32,564 bases of DNA from Trueperaceae bacterium (GTDB lineage: Bacteria; Deinococcota; Deinococci; Deinococcales; Trueperaceae): assembly GCA_020431825.1 (NCBI GenBank), contig JAGQHN010000005.1, forward strand, positions 37,439-70,002, written 5' to 3'. Positions 9,440 to 16,261 of this stretch are shown in pieces (within the stretch, counting starts at the first letter, position 1; each line of letters begins with the position of its first letter). The translations under genes and the position numbers were made by a program. The notes beneath the pieces were generated by a model. It saw nothing but the letters and a program-made list of their open reading frames with translations. It was not told the DNA's origin and ran no database searches.

Positions 9440-11616
9440 TGAATACCTCCTGGCAAGATAAGGATAAGCGCCGTGCTTTTCTGCTCTCTATCCTTATTCA
9501 TACCCTGGCTCTGCTTGCCTTACTCTGGGCCTGGAATAGGCCTGATGTGGTACCACTCGAGAGCTTTCTGGTCATTGATGTAGGCCCCCCTGCGTTTTCT
9601 GAAACCACAACCAATGCAGCCGCCGCTGATGCTCCGGCACCGCAGGCTGCTGAGCCTCTGGTGGCAGCACCCGAGATAGGGGAGCCAGTAGCGCAAACGC
9701 CGCCCCCCAGTACGCCGGTACCTCAGGAAGCCCCAGCAGAGGCTACTGAGGTCGCCGAACCTAGCCCAACACCTGAAGTGGCTGAAACCCCGGCACCAGA
9801 GCCCCAAGCTGCAGAAATTCCTACTCCCGAGCCACAGGCTGAAGCGAGTCCACCGCCTCTTGAGACGCCTGTTGAGGTAGCTGAACCGAGTCCACCACCG
9901 CCACAAGAAGTGCCAGCCCCCCAGGTTGTCGAGACGCCAGCAGATGCAACGCCAGAAACCGAGCTGACCACGACCTTGCCAGAAATTGATGAAGTAGAGC
10001 TTGCACCGCAACCAGAAGCGCAGGCCCTACCTATTCCGCAGCCCGCAACCGATGTTTCTATTTCATCTGCCAGAACGATCACGACTGATATACGCGTAGA
10101 AGTCAACCAGCCTCAGGCGGTACCCATGCCAACCATTGAAACGCAGATTCAGGAGGCGCAAGCGGTACCAAGTCCAACGGTGAGTGCAGCGGTTCAGACG
10201 CCAGAAGCCGTACCTCAACCCCAGGTTTCGAGCAATGTGAGTACTGCTCAGACCATTCCTCAACCTGATGCGAGTAGTGCGGTCAGTACGGCGCAGAGTG
10301 TACCGCAGCCACAGGTTCAGGCCTCAGTGACAACAGCAGCTACGGTTCCGGAACCCAATGTACAAACTTCGGTAACCGCAAGTTCTGCAGTGCCTCAACC
10401 TAACGTCCAAGCCTCGGTCAGTGCGGCGACGACCGTACCAGCCCCCAGTGTGCAAAGTTCTGTGACCTCAGCGCAAAATGTTTCAGTTAATGCCTCTGCG
10501 CAGGTGGCACCAAGACAGGTTGTACCTATACCATTGCCAAGTGCTGTGGTGACTGCTGTTGATCCTGATGCCCAGCCTGGTCCAGCGAGTGAAAGCATTG
10601 ATAATGCGGTTGATGCCAGCGTTGCGACGCCGGGTCAGGCAACCAACCGGAGTCCTGGTGGTAATGCTGACCGAAGTGGGCAAAGCAGTGATCAGACGGG
10701 TGCCTCGCCTGAAAATCTTGGACTCGCTGCTGGACCCGAAGGGTCAGAAGACCCAACGGGTGCGCCTTTTGCAAGGGTCCCTTACCGTGAAAACCGGGAT
10801 AGACCTCTGACGGTTATGCTTGATAATTTGCGCGGTTATCCGCAAATGGGATTGCTCGAGGCCAGCTACATTATCGAAATGCCTGTTGAAGGGGGCATTA
10901 CCCGGTTGATGACAGTATATGACCGCATCGATCCAGCCAGAGTCGGACCAGTTCGCAGTACCAGAGAATATTTTTTAGATGTGAATACCGGCTTTAATGG
11001 GGTAATGGTGCATGATGGTGGTTCACCAGGTGCCCTGGCTGCCATTGAAAGAAATAACATCCCGACCATTAATGCTTTTTTTAGCAGTACCGAGGTGTTT
11101 CAGCGCAGCAATGATAGAGGTGCACCCTATAACCTTTACAGTCAGGGAACGGTTTTGCGGCAAGAGCTTGCCCGGCGAAACCAGAACCAGACGCGTATTG
11201 TGAGTGGTACGACCTTTCGCCCCGAAGAAACCGAAACCGATGCTGAAGGGCTCACGGTCACCTTTTCTGCTGACTACAGCTCTGGGTTTCGCTACATTAA
11301 TGATTTGAATCTTTACCGCTGGGTACGCAATGGCTCCGACGCTTCTGACGCGGCAGGTCAGGCTGTGTATGTTGACGCTGTTTTACTGGCAAATATTGAA
11401 GCTGTGCCTGTACCAGGAGATAGCGAAGGTCGCCTGTATATTCCGATGCGCGGAGGTACTGCCACGCTTTACCTGAATGGCAAAGCGATAAAAGGCCGCT
11501 GGGATATTGGAAATGGGATCCGTTTTACCAGTAGTTTGGGCGAGGTTATTGATTTAGCCCCCTTTAAGACCTGGGTTGCCTATGCGCCGCAAAATGCCTC
11601 GGTCTCAAGCCAGTAA
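9439..11616 (+). CDS. TonB-like energy transducer with C-terminal DUF3048 (YerB-type) domain
   Basis: 725 residues. Residues 13-31 form one membrane helix, FLLSILIHTLALLALLW, containing S17-x3-H21, the pairing found in the TonB transmembrane segment that contacts ExbB/ExbD. Residues 34-227 are a Pro/Ala/Glu-rich spacer like that of TonB. Residues 228-347 are eight 15-residue repeats of the form VPxPxVxxxVxxAxx. A Ser/Gly/Asp-rich link runs to about 448. The rest (about 450-725) matches DUF3048 plus its C-terminal part: RPLTVMLDN, PVEGGITRLM, VGPVRSTREYF, HDGGSPGAL, then LYRWVRNGSDASD and the LNGKAIKGRWD block. No TonB_C domain is present. The start is GTG with a strong ribosome binding site. 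It is probably anchored in the inner membrane with the DUF3048 domain in the periplasm. The substrate or partner is unknown. Confidence 0.88.
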   Translation: MNTSWQDKDKRRAFLLSILIHTLALLALLWAWNRPDVVPLESFLVIDVGPPAFSETTTNAAAADAPAPQAAEPLVAAPEIGEPVAQTPPPSTPVPQEAPAEATEVAEPSPTPEVAETPAPEPQAAEIPTPEPQAEASPPPLETPVEVAEPSPPPPQEVPAPQVVETPADATPETELTTTLPEIDEVELAPQPEAQALPIPQPATDVSISSARTITTDIRVEVNQPQAVPMPTIETQIQEAQAVPSPTVSAAVQTPEAVPQPQVSSNVSTAQTIPQPDASSAVSTAQSVPQPQVQASVTTAATVPEPNVQTSVTASSAVPQPNVQASVSAATTVPAPSVQSSVTSAQNVSVNASAQVAPRQVVPIPLPSAVVTAVDPDAQPGPASESIDNAVDASVATPGQATNRSPGGNADRSGQSSDQTGASPENLGLAAGPEGSEDPTGAPFARVPYRENRDRPLTVMLDNLRGYPQMGLLEASYIIEMPVEGGITRLMTVYDRIDPARVGPVRSTREYFLDVNTGFNGVMVHDGGSPGALAAIERNNIPTINAFFSSTEVFQRSNDRGAPYNLYSQGTVLRQELARRNQNQTRIVSGTTFRPEETETDAEGLTVTFSADYSSGFRYINDLNLYRWVRNGSDASDAAGQAVYVDAVLLANIEAVPVPGDSEGRLYIPMRGGTATLYLNGKAIKGRWDIGNGIRFTSSLGEVIDLAPFKTWVAYAPQNASVSSQ
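10120..10479 (+). repeat. Eight tandem 45-bp units (15-aa repeats)
   Basis: Residues 228-347 of the TonB-like protein divide exactly into eight 15-residue units: VPMPTIETQIQEAQA, VPSPTVSAAVQTPEA, VPQPQVSSNVSTAQT, IPQPDASSAVSTAQS, VPQPQVQASVTTAAT, VPEPNVQTSVTASSA, VPQPNVQASVSAATT, VPAPSVQSSVTSAQN. The first two are the most diverged. The alternating hydrophobic pattern after VPxP suggests short beta strands joined by Pro turns, a stiff or extensible rod. The DNA units are diverged enough that recent expansion is unlikely. The block lies in a 1.3-kb gap in the CTCGAG sites. Confidence 0.9.
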
Positions 11617-11617
11617 G

Positions 11618-12259
11618 CTAGTCTTCGTCAGGGTCGTTCAGGTCAAGATTAAGGTGCTCGAGCACATAATTAAGCTGTAAGCGCAGTAAGGCAACTTCTT
11701 CTTTGAGAGCCTCAAACTCATTGTTTTTCTCAGAGGGAATGGCTCTTACTCTAGGGCGTTGTTTCTCTTCGTTGCCGCCCAGGAGCTGACCCCAGCGGTC
11801 CTGGCTTTGTCCGGGGCCCCGGCCATAGTTTTGAACCATAGGGGGTTGCATGGACTCGAGTTGTGCCAGGGTTCGGTCAATTTCCCCAATGTCTTGAAAG
11901 TGGGTATAGCGTTCGGTACGCTGACGAAGCTCACCAGGGGTTTGCTTCCCTCTTAACATAAGAACCGCTAAAATCGCCAGACTCTTATTGTTCAGGTCAA
12001 ACATTTGCATCATTTTGTGCTGATGCTTTTTAGCCCGTTCATTCATAGCCTGAACTGTGACAACATAGCGCTTATCGCGCAGATTTTGCAGGGCATGTTC
12101 AATATCAACAGGAGAATAGTCGGTGACCGGGTCACGGTTGGTTTTTTGATTACAGGCAAGGACAAGTGAATTGGTGGTTAATGGGTACTGGTCTGGTGTC
12201 GTTCTTTCTTTTTCGATGAGGCAGCCCAAAATTCTGATTTCTATATCTTTCAAGGCCAT
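11618..12259 (-). CDS. yceH: YceH family protein (DUF480)
   Basis: 213 residues. The N terminus (IEIRILGCLIEKERTTPDQ, then YPLTTNSLVLACNQKTNRDP) is the diagnostic DUF480 stretch, and the double winged-helix layout (HALQNLRDKRYVVTV, LAVLMLRGKQTPGELRQRT) is preserved. The C-terminal 60 residues are charged with a short coiled coil (EFEALKEEVALLRLQLNYVLEHL). The function is not established in the family; DNA binding is suggested by the folds. Its stop is one base from the stop of the convergent TonB-like gene, leaving no room for a terminator between them. No Shine-Dalgarno sequence is visible; TAATAAT seven bases before the ATG suggests a leaderless start. Confidence 0.92.
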   Translation of the reverse strand: MALKDIEIRILGCLIEKERTTPDQYPLTTNSLVLACNQKTNRDPVTDYSPVDIEHALQNLRDKRYVVTVQAMNERAKKHQHKMMQMFDLNNKSLAILAVLMLRGKQTPGELRQRTERYTHFQDIGEIDRTLAQLESMQPPMVQNYGRGPGQSQDRWGQLLGGNEEKQRPRVRAIPSEKNNEFEALKEEVALLRLQLNYVLEHLNLDLNDPDED

Positions 12260-12328
12260 GAGATCTATTATTACCTATTTTTGACTATGAGAGTCTATGA
12301 GAGCTTTTACACCTTTTGATTTTGCCTT

Positions 12329-12455
12329 ACTTCGTCGTGCCAGCGAAGGCTGGCACCCATTGCCTGGCGATAAACAAAATTTCCAAATGATTCAATATTC
12401 GTAATATCTTTTGAAGTATGTAGCCACAGATTCCAGACTTCGCTGGAATGACAAA
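12329..12455. mobile_element. MITE-like element with paired terminal hairpins
   Basis: The 314-bp gap between yceH and recN holds two hairpins: GTGCCAGC-GAAG-GCTGGCAC at 12337-12356 and ATTCCAG-ACTTCG-CTGGAAT at 12430-12449. Read in opposite directions their surroundings match (TTCGTCGTGCCAGCGAAGGC against TTTGTCATTCCAGCGAAGTC), giving terminal inverted repeats of about 30 bp around an AT-rich core of about 70 bp with no gene. This is the build of the widespread CGTCATTCC-type intergenic palindromes. A partial third copy (TCTGGAATTGACA) lies near 12478-12490. The rest of the gap shows no gene. Confidence 0.6.
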
Positions 12456-12573
12456 TTATTTCGGTGCGATAGCCAAGTCTGGAATTGACATTAGAGTATG
12501 TCAATAGGTTTTCAAGAAAACCAATGAAGCCTTTGAGAGATGGCTGCCTAAAAAGTTAAACGGGGATACTTAC

Positions 12574-14175
12574 TCAGATGCTTTCTTGCAAGAGTTCTCT
12601 TGCATTAGCAACGGATGCGTCACTTATATTTCCTGAGAGCATACGGGCAAGCTCGAGTTCCCGTTCGTGGGGCTCGAGGCGATTTACCTTGGTGACAGTG
12701 CGACCCTCTTTTTCCTGTTTTTCAACATAAAACTGGGTATCAGCAAAGGCGGCAACCTGAGGCAAATGCGTAACAACAAGTATCTGGTGGTCCTCGGCCA
12801 ACTGTTTTAGAAGTCGCCCAACTGCTCTGGCAGTTTTACCCCCTATGCCGGCATCAACCTCATCAAAAGCCAGGATGGGTAAGTCTGAGCCTGTTACGAC
12901 ATTGAGTGCGAGCATGACCCTTGACAACTCACCCCCAGAGGCAACCGCAGCCAGCGGAGCCGGGTTTTCGCCAAGATTGGCGCTAAAGAGATAGGTGATG
13001 CTGTCTTTGCCGTGAGGGCTAAGGTCGGTTTGGGCTTTTACCTCTACAGCAAATTGAGCATTATCCATACCCAGAGGTTTAACTTCTTGTGTTACTCGTT
13101 TGGCAAGGTCTTTGGCAACTTTTTGACGTGCCTGACTTATACTTTCCGCCAGATTGTGTAGCTTTTGCAAAAACTCTTGTTTTTCTGTTTCCAGGCTAGC
13201 CATATCTTCGTCAGCATGTTGCAGTCTTGCCAGTTCCTGAGCTGCTTCTTCACGGTAGGCCAGAATGCCAGGAATGGTGTCACCATATTTGCGTTGCAGG
13301 TTTTCAATCAGCGAGAGGCGGTCCTCGAGCTTTTCCAGGAGGCCAGGCTCGAGTTCAAAATCGCTTAAAAAGCTGTAGACCTCCTGACTTATCGCTTCAA
13401 TGCTGGCCATAGCATCTGTCAGTTCATTGGCAAGCGAGGCGAGGGTTTTGTTATAGCGGCCTGCATTGTCAAGGTCTTTCTGGGCGTCACTCAAGAGACC
13501 AACGGCATTAATATCAGCTTCGCTTAAGACAGACAGGGCATTGCCAGAAAGGCTGGTGATGCGCTCGGCGTAGCGCTGGGACTCGAGCTGTTCGCTTAGG
13601 GACTCGAGTTCATCTAATTTTAGTTTTGCTGCGTCAATTTCCTCGAGTTGGAAGCTTAAAACGTCAATGCGCCGGGCACGTTCTCTGACTTTTTCCTGCA
13701 ATTCGGTCAGGGTTTTACTAATCTGCTGGTACTCGGTATAAAGCTCACGGTAGTTGCCCAGCGCTATTTTGCTTTTTTCGGGCAGCAATCTATCAAGCAG
13801 TTTACGCTGCTCATTACTGTTTAACAGTACCTGTGAGGCGTGTTGACCATGCAAAGCTACCCGGTCAGCCAGCGTTTCACTCAGGTCGCTTACGGTGACC
13901 AGTTCGCCGTCTAGCCTTGCGGTGCTGCGACCATTTACGCTGATAGTGCGACTGGCAGAAAGCTCATCGGCGAAAATGCCCTGAATAAGGGCGCGGTCAC
14001 TCCCACTCCGTACCCAGCTCGAGTCTGCTCGTCCTCCAATAAGTAATGCCAGTGCGTCCATAAGAATGGACTTACCTGCCCCGGTTTCTCCGGTCAAGAC
14101 ATTCAGGCCAGGGGAGAGGTCGATGCTTAGGCTATCAACAATGGCAAAGTTACTCAGCTCGAGCGTTTTTAACAC
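12574..14175 (-). CDS. recN: DNA repair protein RecN
   Basis: 533 residues from GTG 14175. A longer frame from ATG 14202 exists, but VLKTLELSNFAIVDSL is where RecN proteins normally begin, and TATACT six bases before the GTG fits a leaderless promoter that would exclude the upstream ATG. Walker A is GETGAGKS at 29-36, a coiled-coil arm spans about 150-370, and the ABC signature (SGGELSRVMLAL) and Walker B (ILAFDEVDAGIGGKTARAVG) lie in the C-terminal head. RecN is an SMC-like ATPase that holds DNA ends at double-strand breaks and works with RecA. Eight CTCGAG sites fall in the Leu-Glu frame. It is divergent from the HMG-CoA lyase gene. Confidence 0.95.
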   Translation of the reverse strand: MLKTLELSNFAIVDSLSIDLSPGLNVLTGETGAGKSILMDALALLIGGRADSSWVRSGSDRALIQGIFADELSASRTISVNGRSTARLDGELVTVSDLSETLADRVALHGQHASQVLLNSNEQRKLLDRLLPEKSKIALGNYRELYTEYQQISKTLTELQEKVRERARRIDVLSFQLEEIDAAKLKLDELESLSEQLESQRYAERITSLSGNALSVLSEADINAVGLLSDAQKDLDNAGRYNKTLASLANELTDAMASIEAISQEVYSFLSDFELEPGLLEKLEDRLSLIENLQRKYGDTIPGILAYREEAAQELARLQHADEDMASLETEKQEFLQKLHNLAESISQARQKVAKDLAKRVTQEVKPLGMDNAQFAVEVKAQTDLSPHGKDSITYLFSANLGENPAPLAAVASGGELSRVMLALNVVTGSDLPILAFDEVDAGIGGKTARAVGRLLKQLAEDHQILVVTHLPQVAAFADTQFYVEKQEKEGRTVTKVNRLEPHERELELARMLSGNISDASVANARELLQESI

Positions 14176-14181
14176 GCGACC

Positions 14182-14260
14182 AGTATATGAAATTCCCTTC
14201 AAAAATTTGTGATGTAAGCGATAAACAGAAAAAGACCGTATCGCTACCAGGTTTTATAAT
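14182..14260. promoter_or_regulatory. Divergent promoters of recN and the HMG-CoA lyase gene
   Basis: The minus-strand TATACT (14182-14187) is 6 nt from the recN GTG, and the plus-strand TATAAT (14255-14260) is 5 nt from ATG 14266. Both fit leaderless transcripts. Between them AGCGATA (14217-14223) and TATCGCT (14239-14245) form an inverted repeat that a shared regulator could read. Confidence 0.55.
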
Positions 14261-14265
14261 GACCC

Positions 14266-15102
14266 ATGCTGCGTTATGTTGAGTGCCCCAGAGATTCATG
14301 GCAAGGACTATCAAGGTTCATTCCAACGGAAACCAAAATTGCTTATTTGCAAGCGCTACTTGATGCTGGTTTTAAGTACCTTGATATGGGGTCCTTTGTG
14401 TCGCCAAGGGCGGTACCCCAACTTGCTGATACCGAAGAGGTTTTAGCGGGCTTAGGGGTTCCAAAGGATGCCCATTTGCTTTGCATTATCGCCAACGAAC
14501 GAGGGCTCGAGCGTGCCCTCGGTGCTCAGAATCTTCAGGCGGTTGGTTACCCTTTATCCGTAAATGATACGTTCCAGAGGCGTAATACCAACCGGAGTTT
14601 GGACGAGTCCTGGGATTTGCTTAAAGAAATGTATGAGGCCACCAAGCCTAAGCTCGAGCTGGTGATTTACCTGTCAATGGGTTTTGGTAATCCTTATGGT
14701 GAAAGGTGGTTCCCAGAAGATACGGCTCGAGCCGTGGAGAAGCTTCGGGAAATGGGGGTGCAAGATATTGCCCTGGCTGATACGGTAGGAACCGCAAGCC
14801 CAGAACTCATCCAAAAGGTGCTGAGTCAGATTGAGAAACCTGAAACGCTTGGTTTGCACTTGCATGCCAGACCCTATGACTGGCAGGAAAAGCTCGAGCG
14901 TGCACTCGAGTTGGGCATTAGCTGGTTTGAGGGAGCTTTGGCAGGGATTGGTGGCTGCCCCTTTGCCAAAGATGATTTAACAGGTAATTTGCCTACCGAA
15001 CAGGTGTTACCCTTTTTGTGCCAGAAATTGGATGAGTCTTTGCGCATCCGTCTACCTCCGCTGACTGAGCAAGCCTCCCAGCTAGCAACTACCTACCAAT
15101 AA
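14266..15102 (+). CDS. HMG-CoA lyase-type DRE-TIM metallolyase
   Basis: 278 residues, the length of a bacterial hydroxymethylglutaryl-CoA lyase. Expected residues are present: Arg9-Asp10 at the metal site, His198 and His200 (HLH), the active-site loop GIGGCPFA with Cys231, and Asn241 in TGN. Two local departures stand out: the usual RDGLQ is RDSWQ, and the Asp after HxH is Ala. The family cleaves 3-hydroxy-3-methylglutaryl-CoA to acetyl-CoA and acetoacetate in leucine breakdown; a related 3-hydroxyacyl-CoA substrate is possible. There is no Shine-Dalgarno sequence, and TATAAT lies 5 nt upstream. No other leucine-degradation gene adjoins it; the thiolase gene at the window edge could share acetoacetyl-CoA metabolism. 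Confidence 0.8.
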   Translation: MLRYVECPRDSWQGLSRFIPTETKIAYLQALLDAGFKYLDMGSFVSPRAVPQLADTEEVLAGLGVPKDAHLLCIIANERGLERALGAQNLQAVGYPLSVNDTFQRRNTNRSLDESWDLLKEMYEATKPKLELVIYLSMGFGNPYGERWFPEDTARAVEKLREMGVQDIALADTVGTASPELIQKVLSQIEKPETLGLHLHARPYDWQEKLERALELGISWFEGALAGIGGCPFAKDDLTGNLPTEQVLPFLCQKLDESLRIRLPPLTEQASQLATTYQ

Positions 15103-15179
15103 GCTATGGAAAATACTTTTTACTTTCCACTAGGTACTGGGTACTGGCTGCATGTCCGTTTTTTAAACATTTAAGTCTG

Positions 15180-15238
15180 CTTTAGCGGTAGCAAGACGTT
15201 GCCAAACTTGCTAGATTGAGCAAAACCCGCTAAAGGAG
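15180..15238 (+). promoter_or_regulatory. Nested inverted repeat over the phyH promoter and RBS
   Basis: CTTTAGCGG (15180-15188) pairs with CCGCTAAAG (15227-15235). Directly inside it TAGCAAG (15189-15195) pairs with CTTGCTA (15207-15213). The right outer arm overlaps the ribosome binding site AAAGGAG (15232-15238), five bases before ATG 15244. An extended -10, TGC-TAGATT (15209-15217), overlaps the right inner arm. The arms therefore frame the promoter as operator-like sites, or, if transcription starts further upstream, form an RNA stem hiding the ribosome binding site. Confidence 0.6.
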
Positions 15239-15243
15239 TTCCT

Positions 15244-16014
15244 ATGTCTGACATAAAGGCTTTTTTTGATGAAAATGGTTACTATCATGCCAAAGGAGTA
15301 TTTTCCAAAGAGGAAGTCGCGAAATTAGAACATGAGTTTGACCATATCGTGGCGCAGCTCGTTGCTTCTGGAGAAAAAATAAACGCTACCTGGATGGGGC
15401 CAGAGATGAAGCGCATTCAGGGCAAAGATGACATCATCATTCATACCCATAATGTGCAGCAGTTCTCACGCGTTTGGCTAGATGCCATGCTCCATGAAAA
15501 GTTTCTGGATATTGCCTCGGAAATTCTTGGAGAAGATATTGTTTTGCACCACAGTAAGTTGTTCCAAAAGCCTTCAGAAAAGGGCTCACCTTTTCCTATG
15601 CATCAGGACTGGTCTTATTTTCCAACCATTAAAGACAGCATGATTGCGGGCATCATTCATGTCTCTAAGGCCACCGACGAAATGGGTTGCCTTAGAGTTT
15701 ATGAGGGCAGTCACAAAGTGGGCCGCGTTTTAGGTAGTGGTGGGCAAAATGACTCTGAGTTCTTAGAAGATTACCCAATTGAAAATGCCAAAATTGTCGA
15801 GGCCGAAGCTGGTGATGTGCTTTTCTTCCACTACTTTACCCTCCATGGTTCTATGCCCAACCGCTCAACGGACACCCGTAAAACCGTTCTGGTACAAATG
15901 TACGCTGGAGATGACCGAATAGAAGACGGAAATAAACACCCGGATGAGCGTTTGACTTTAAAAGGTTGGAACCATCACAGTACCAGAGATAGAGCCGGGT
16001 GGTTTAAAGGCTAA
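15244..16014 (+). CDS. Phytanoyl-CoA dioxygenase (PhyH) family protein
   Basis: 256 residues of a double-stranded beta-helix Fe(II)/2-oxoglutarate oxygenase. The iron ligands are His and Asp in MHQDWSYFP and the distal His in FTLHGSMPNRS, followed by TRKTVLVQMY with the Arg expected to hold 2-oxoglutarate. The upstream LHHSKLFQKP and GCLRVYEGSHKVG stretches are typical of bacterial PhyH proteins. The substrate is unknown; relatives hydroxylate phytanoyl-CoA, ectoine or small secondary metabolites. It starts at ATG 15244 with AAAGGAG. It contains no CTCGAG and lies in the longest gap between such sites (14,910-16,806), which may mark later acquisition or simply composition. Monocistronic. Confidence 0.9.
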   Translation: MSDIKAFFDENGYYHAKGVFSKEEVAKLEHEFDHIVAQLVASGEKINATWMGPEMKRIQGKDDIIIHTHNVQQFSRVWLDAMLHEKFLDIASEILGEDIVLHHSKLFQKPSEKGSPFPMHQDWSYFPTIKDSMIAGIIHVSKATDEMGCLRVYEGSHKVGRVLGSGGQNDSEFLEDYPIENAKIVEAEAGDVLFFHYFTLHGSMPNRSTDTRKTVLVQMYAGDDRIEDGNKHPDERLTLKGWNHHSTRDRAGWFKG

Positions 16015-16056
16015 GGCTTTTTAGGGTGGTCTTATAGGTCCTGGTTAATAGAAAAG

Positions 16057-16125
16057 AAGGGCATTGCTCTGAATGGATGGCAAATTAACTATTTGCCATC
16101 CATGAATTGAGATCTTTTTGCCCTT
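16057..16125 (+). terminator. Nested hairpin after phyH, probable terminator
   Basis: A perfect 13-bp inverted repeat (ATGGATGGCAAAT at 16073-16085 and its complement at 16091-16103, loop TAACT) lies within an outer pair AAGGGCA (16057-16063) and TGCCCTT (16119-16125). A TTTTT run starts 12 nt after the inner stem, a little far for a classical terminator. It sits 43 bp after the phyH stop. Confidence 0.5.
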
Positions 16126-16135
16126 ATTAATTTTG

Positions 16136-16180
16136 CTCTGGTACACCGTGTGTTTTACTTTTAAAAAAGGTGTGCCAGAG
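16136..16180. other. Second hairpin between phyH and the 664-aa gene
   Basis: CTCTGGTACACC (16136-16147) pairs with GGTGTGCCAGAG (16169-16180), 11 of 12 with one G-U possible. The loop is AT-rich. It could end the minus-strand transcript of the 664-aa gene, but no T-run follows on that strand. The region 16181-16261 shows no gene. Confidence 0.45.
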
Positions 16181-16261
16181 TTTGTAATTCTGAACAAATT
16201 TACGCTTAGTCAAAAGCAATTAATCGAACAAGGTCATATAAGCTTGCTAGTATCAGTGTTC

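Noticed and set aside
9520..10106. Long minus-strand frames within the TonB-like gene
   Set aside because: They are shadows of the low-complexity Pro/Ala spacer, rich in Arg/Trp or Ser/Gly as expected from its complement.
12307..12504. 65-codon minus-strand frame between yceH and recN
   Set aside because: It runs through both hairpins of the MITE-like element and has no ribosome binding site or family resemblance.
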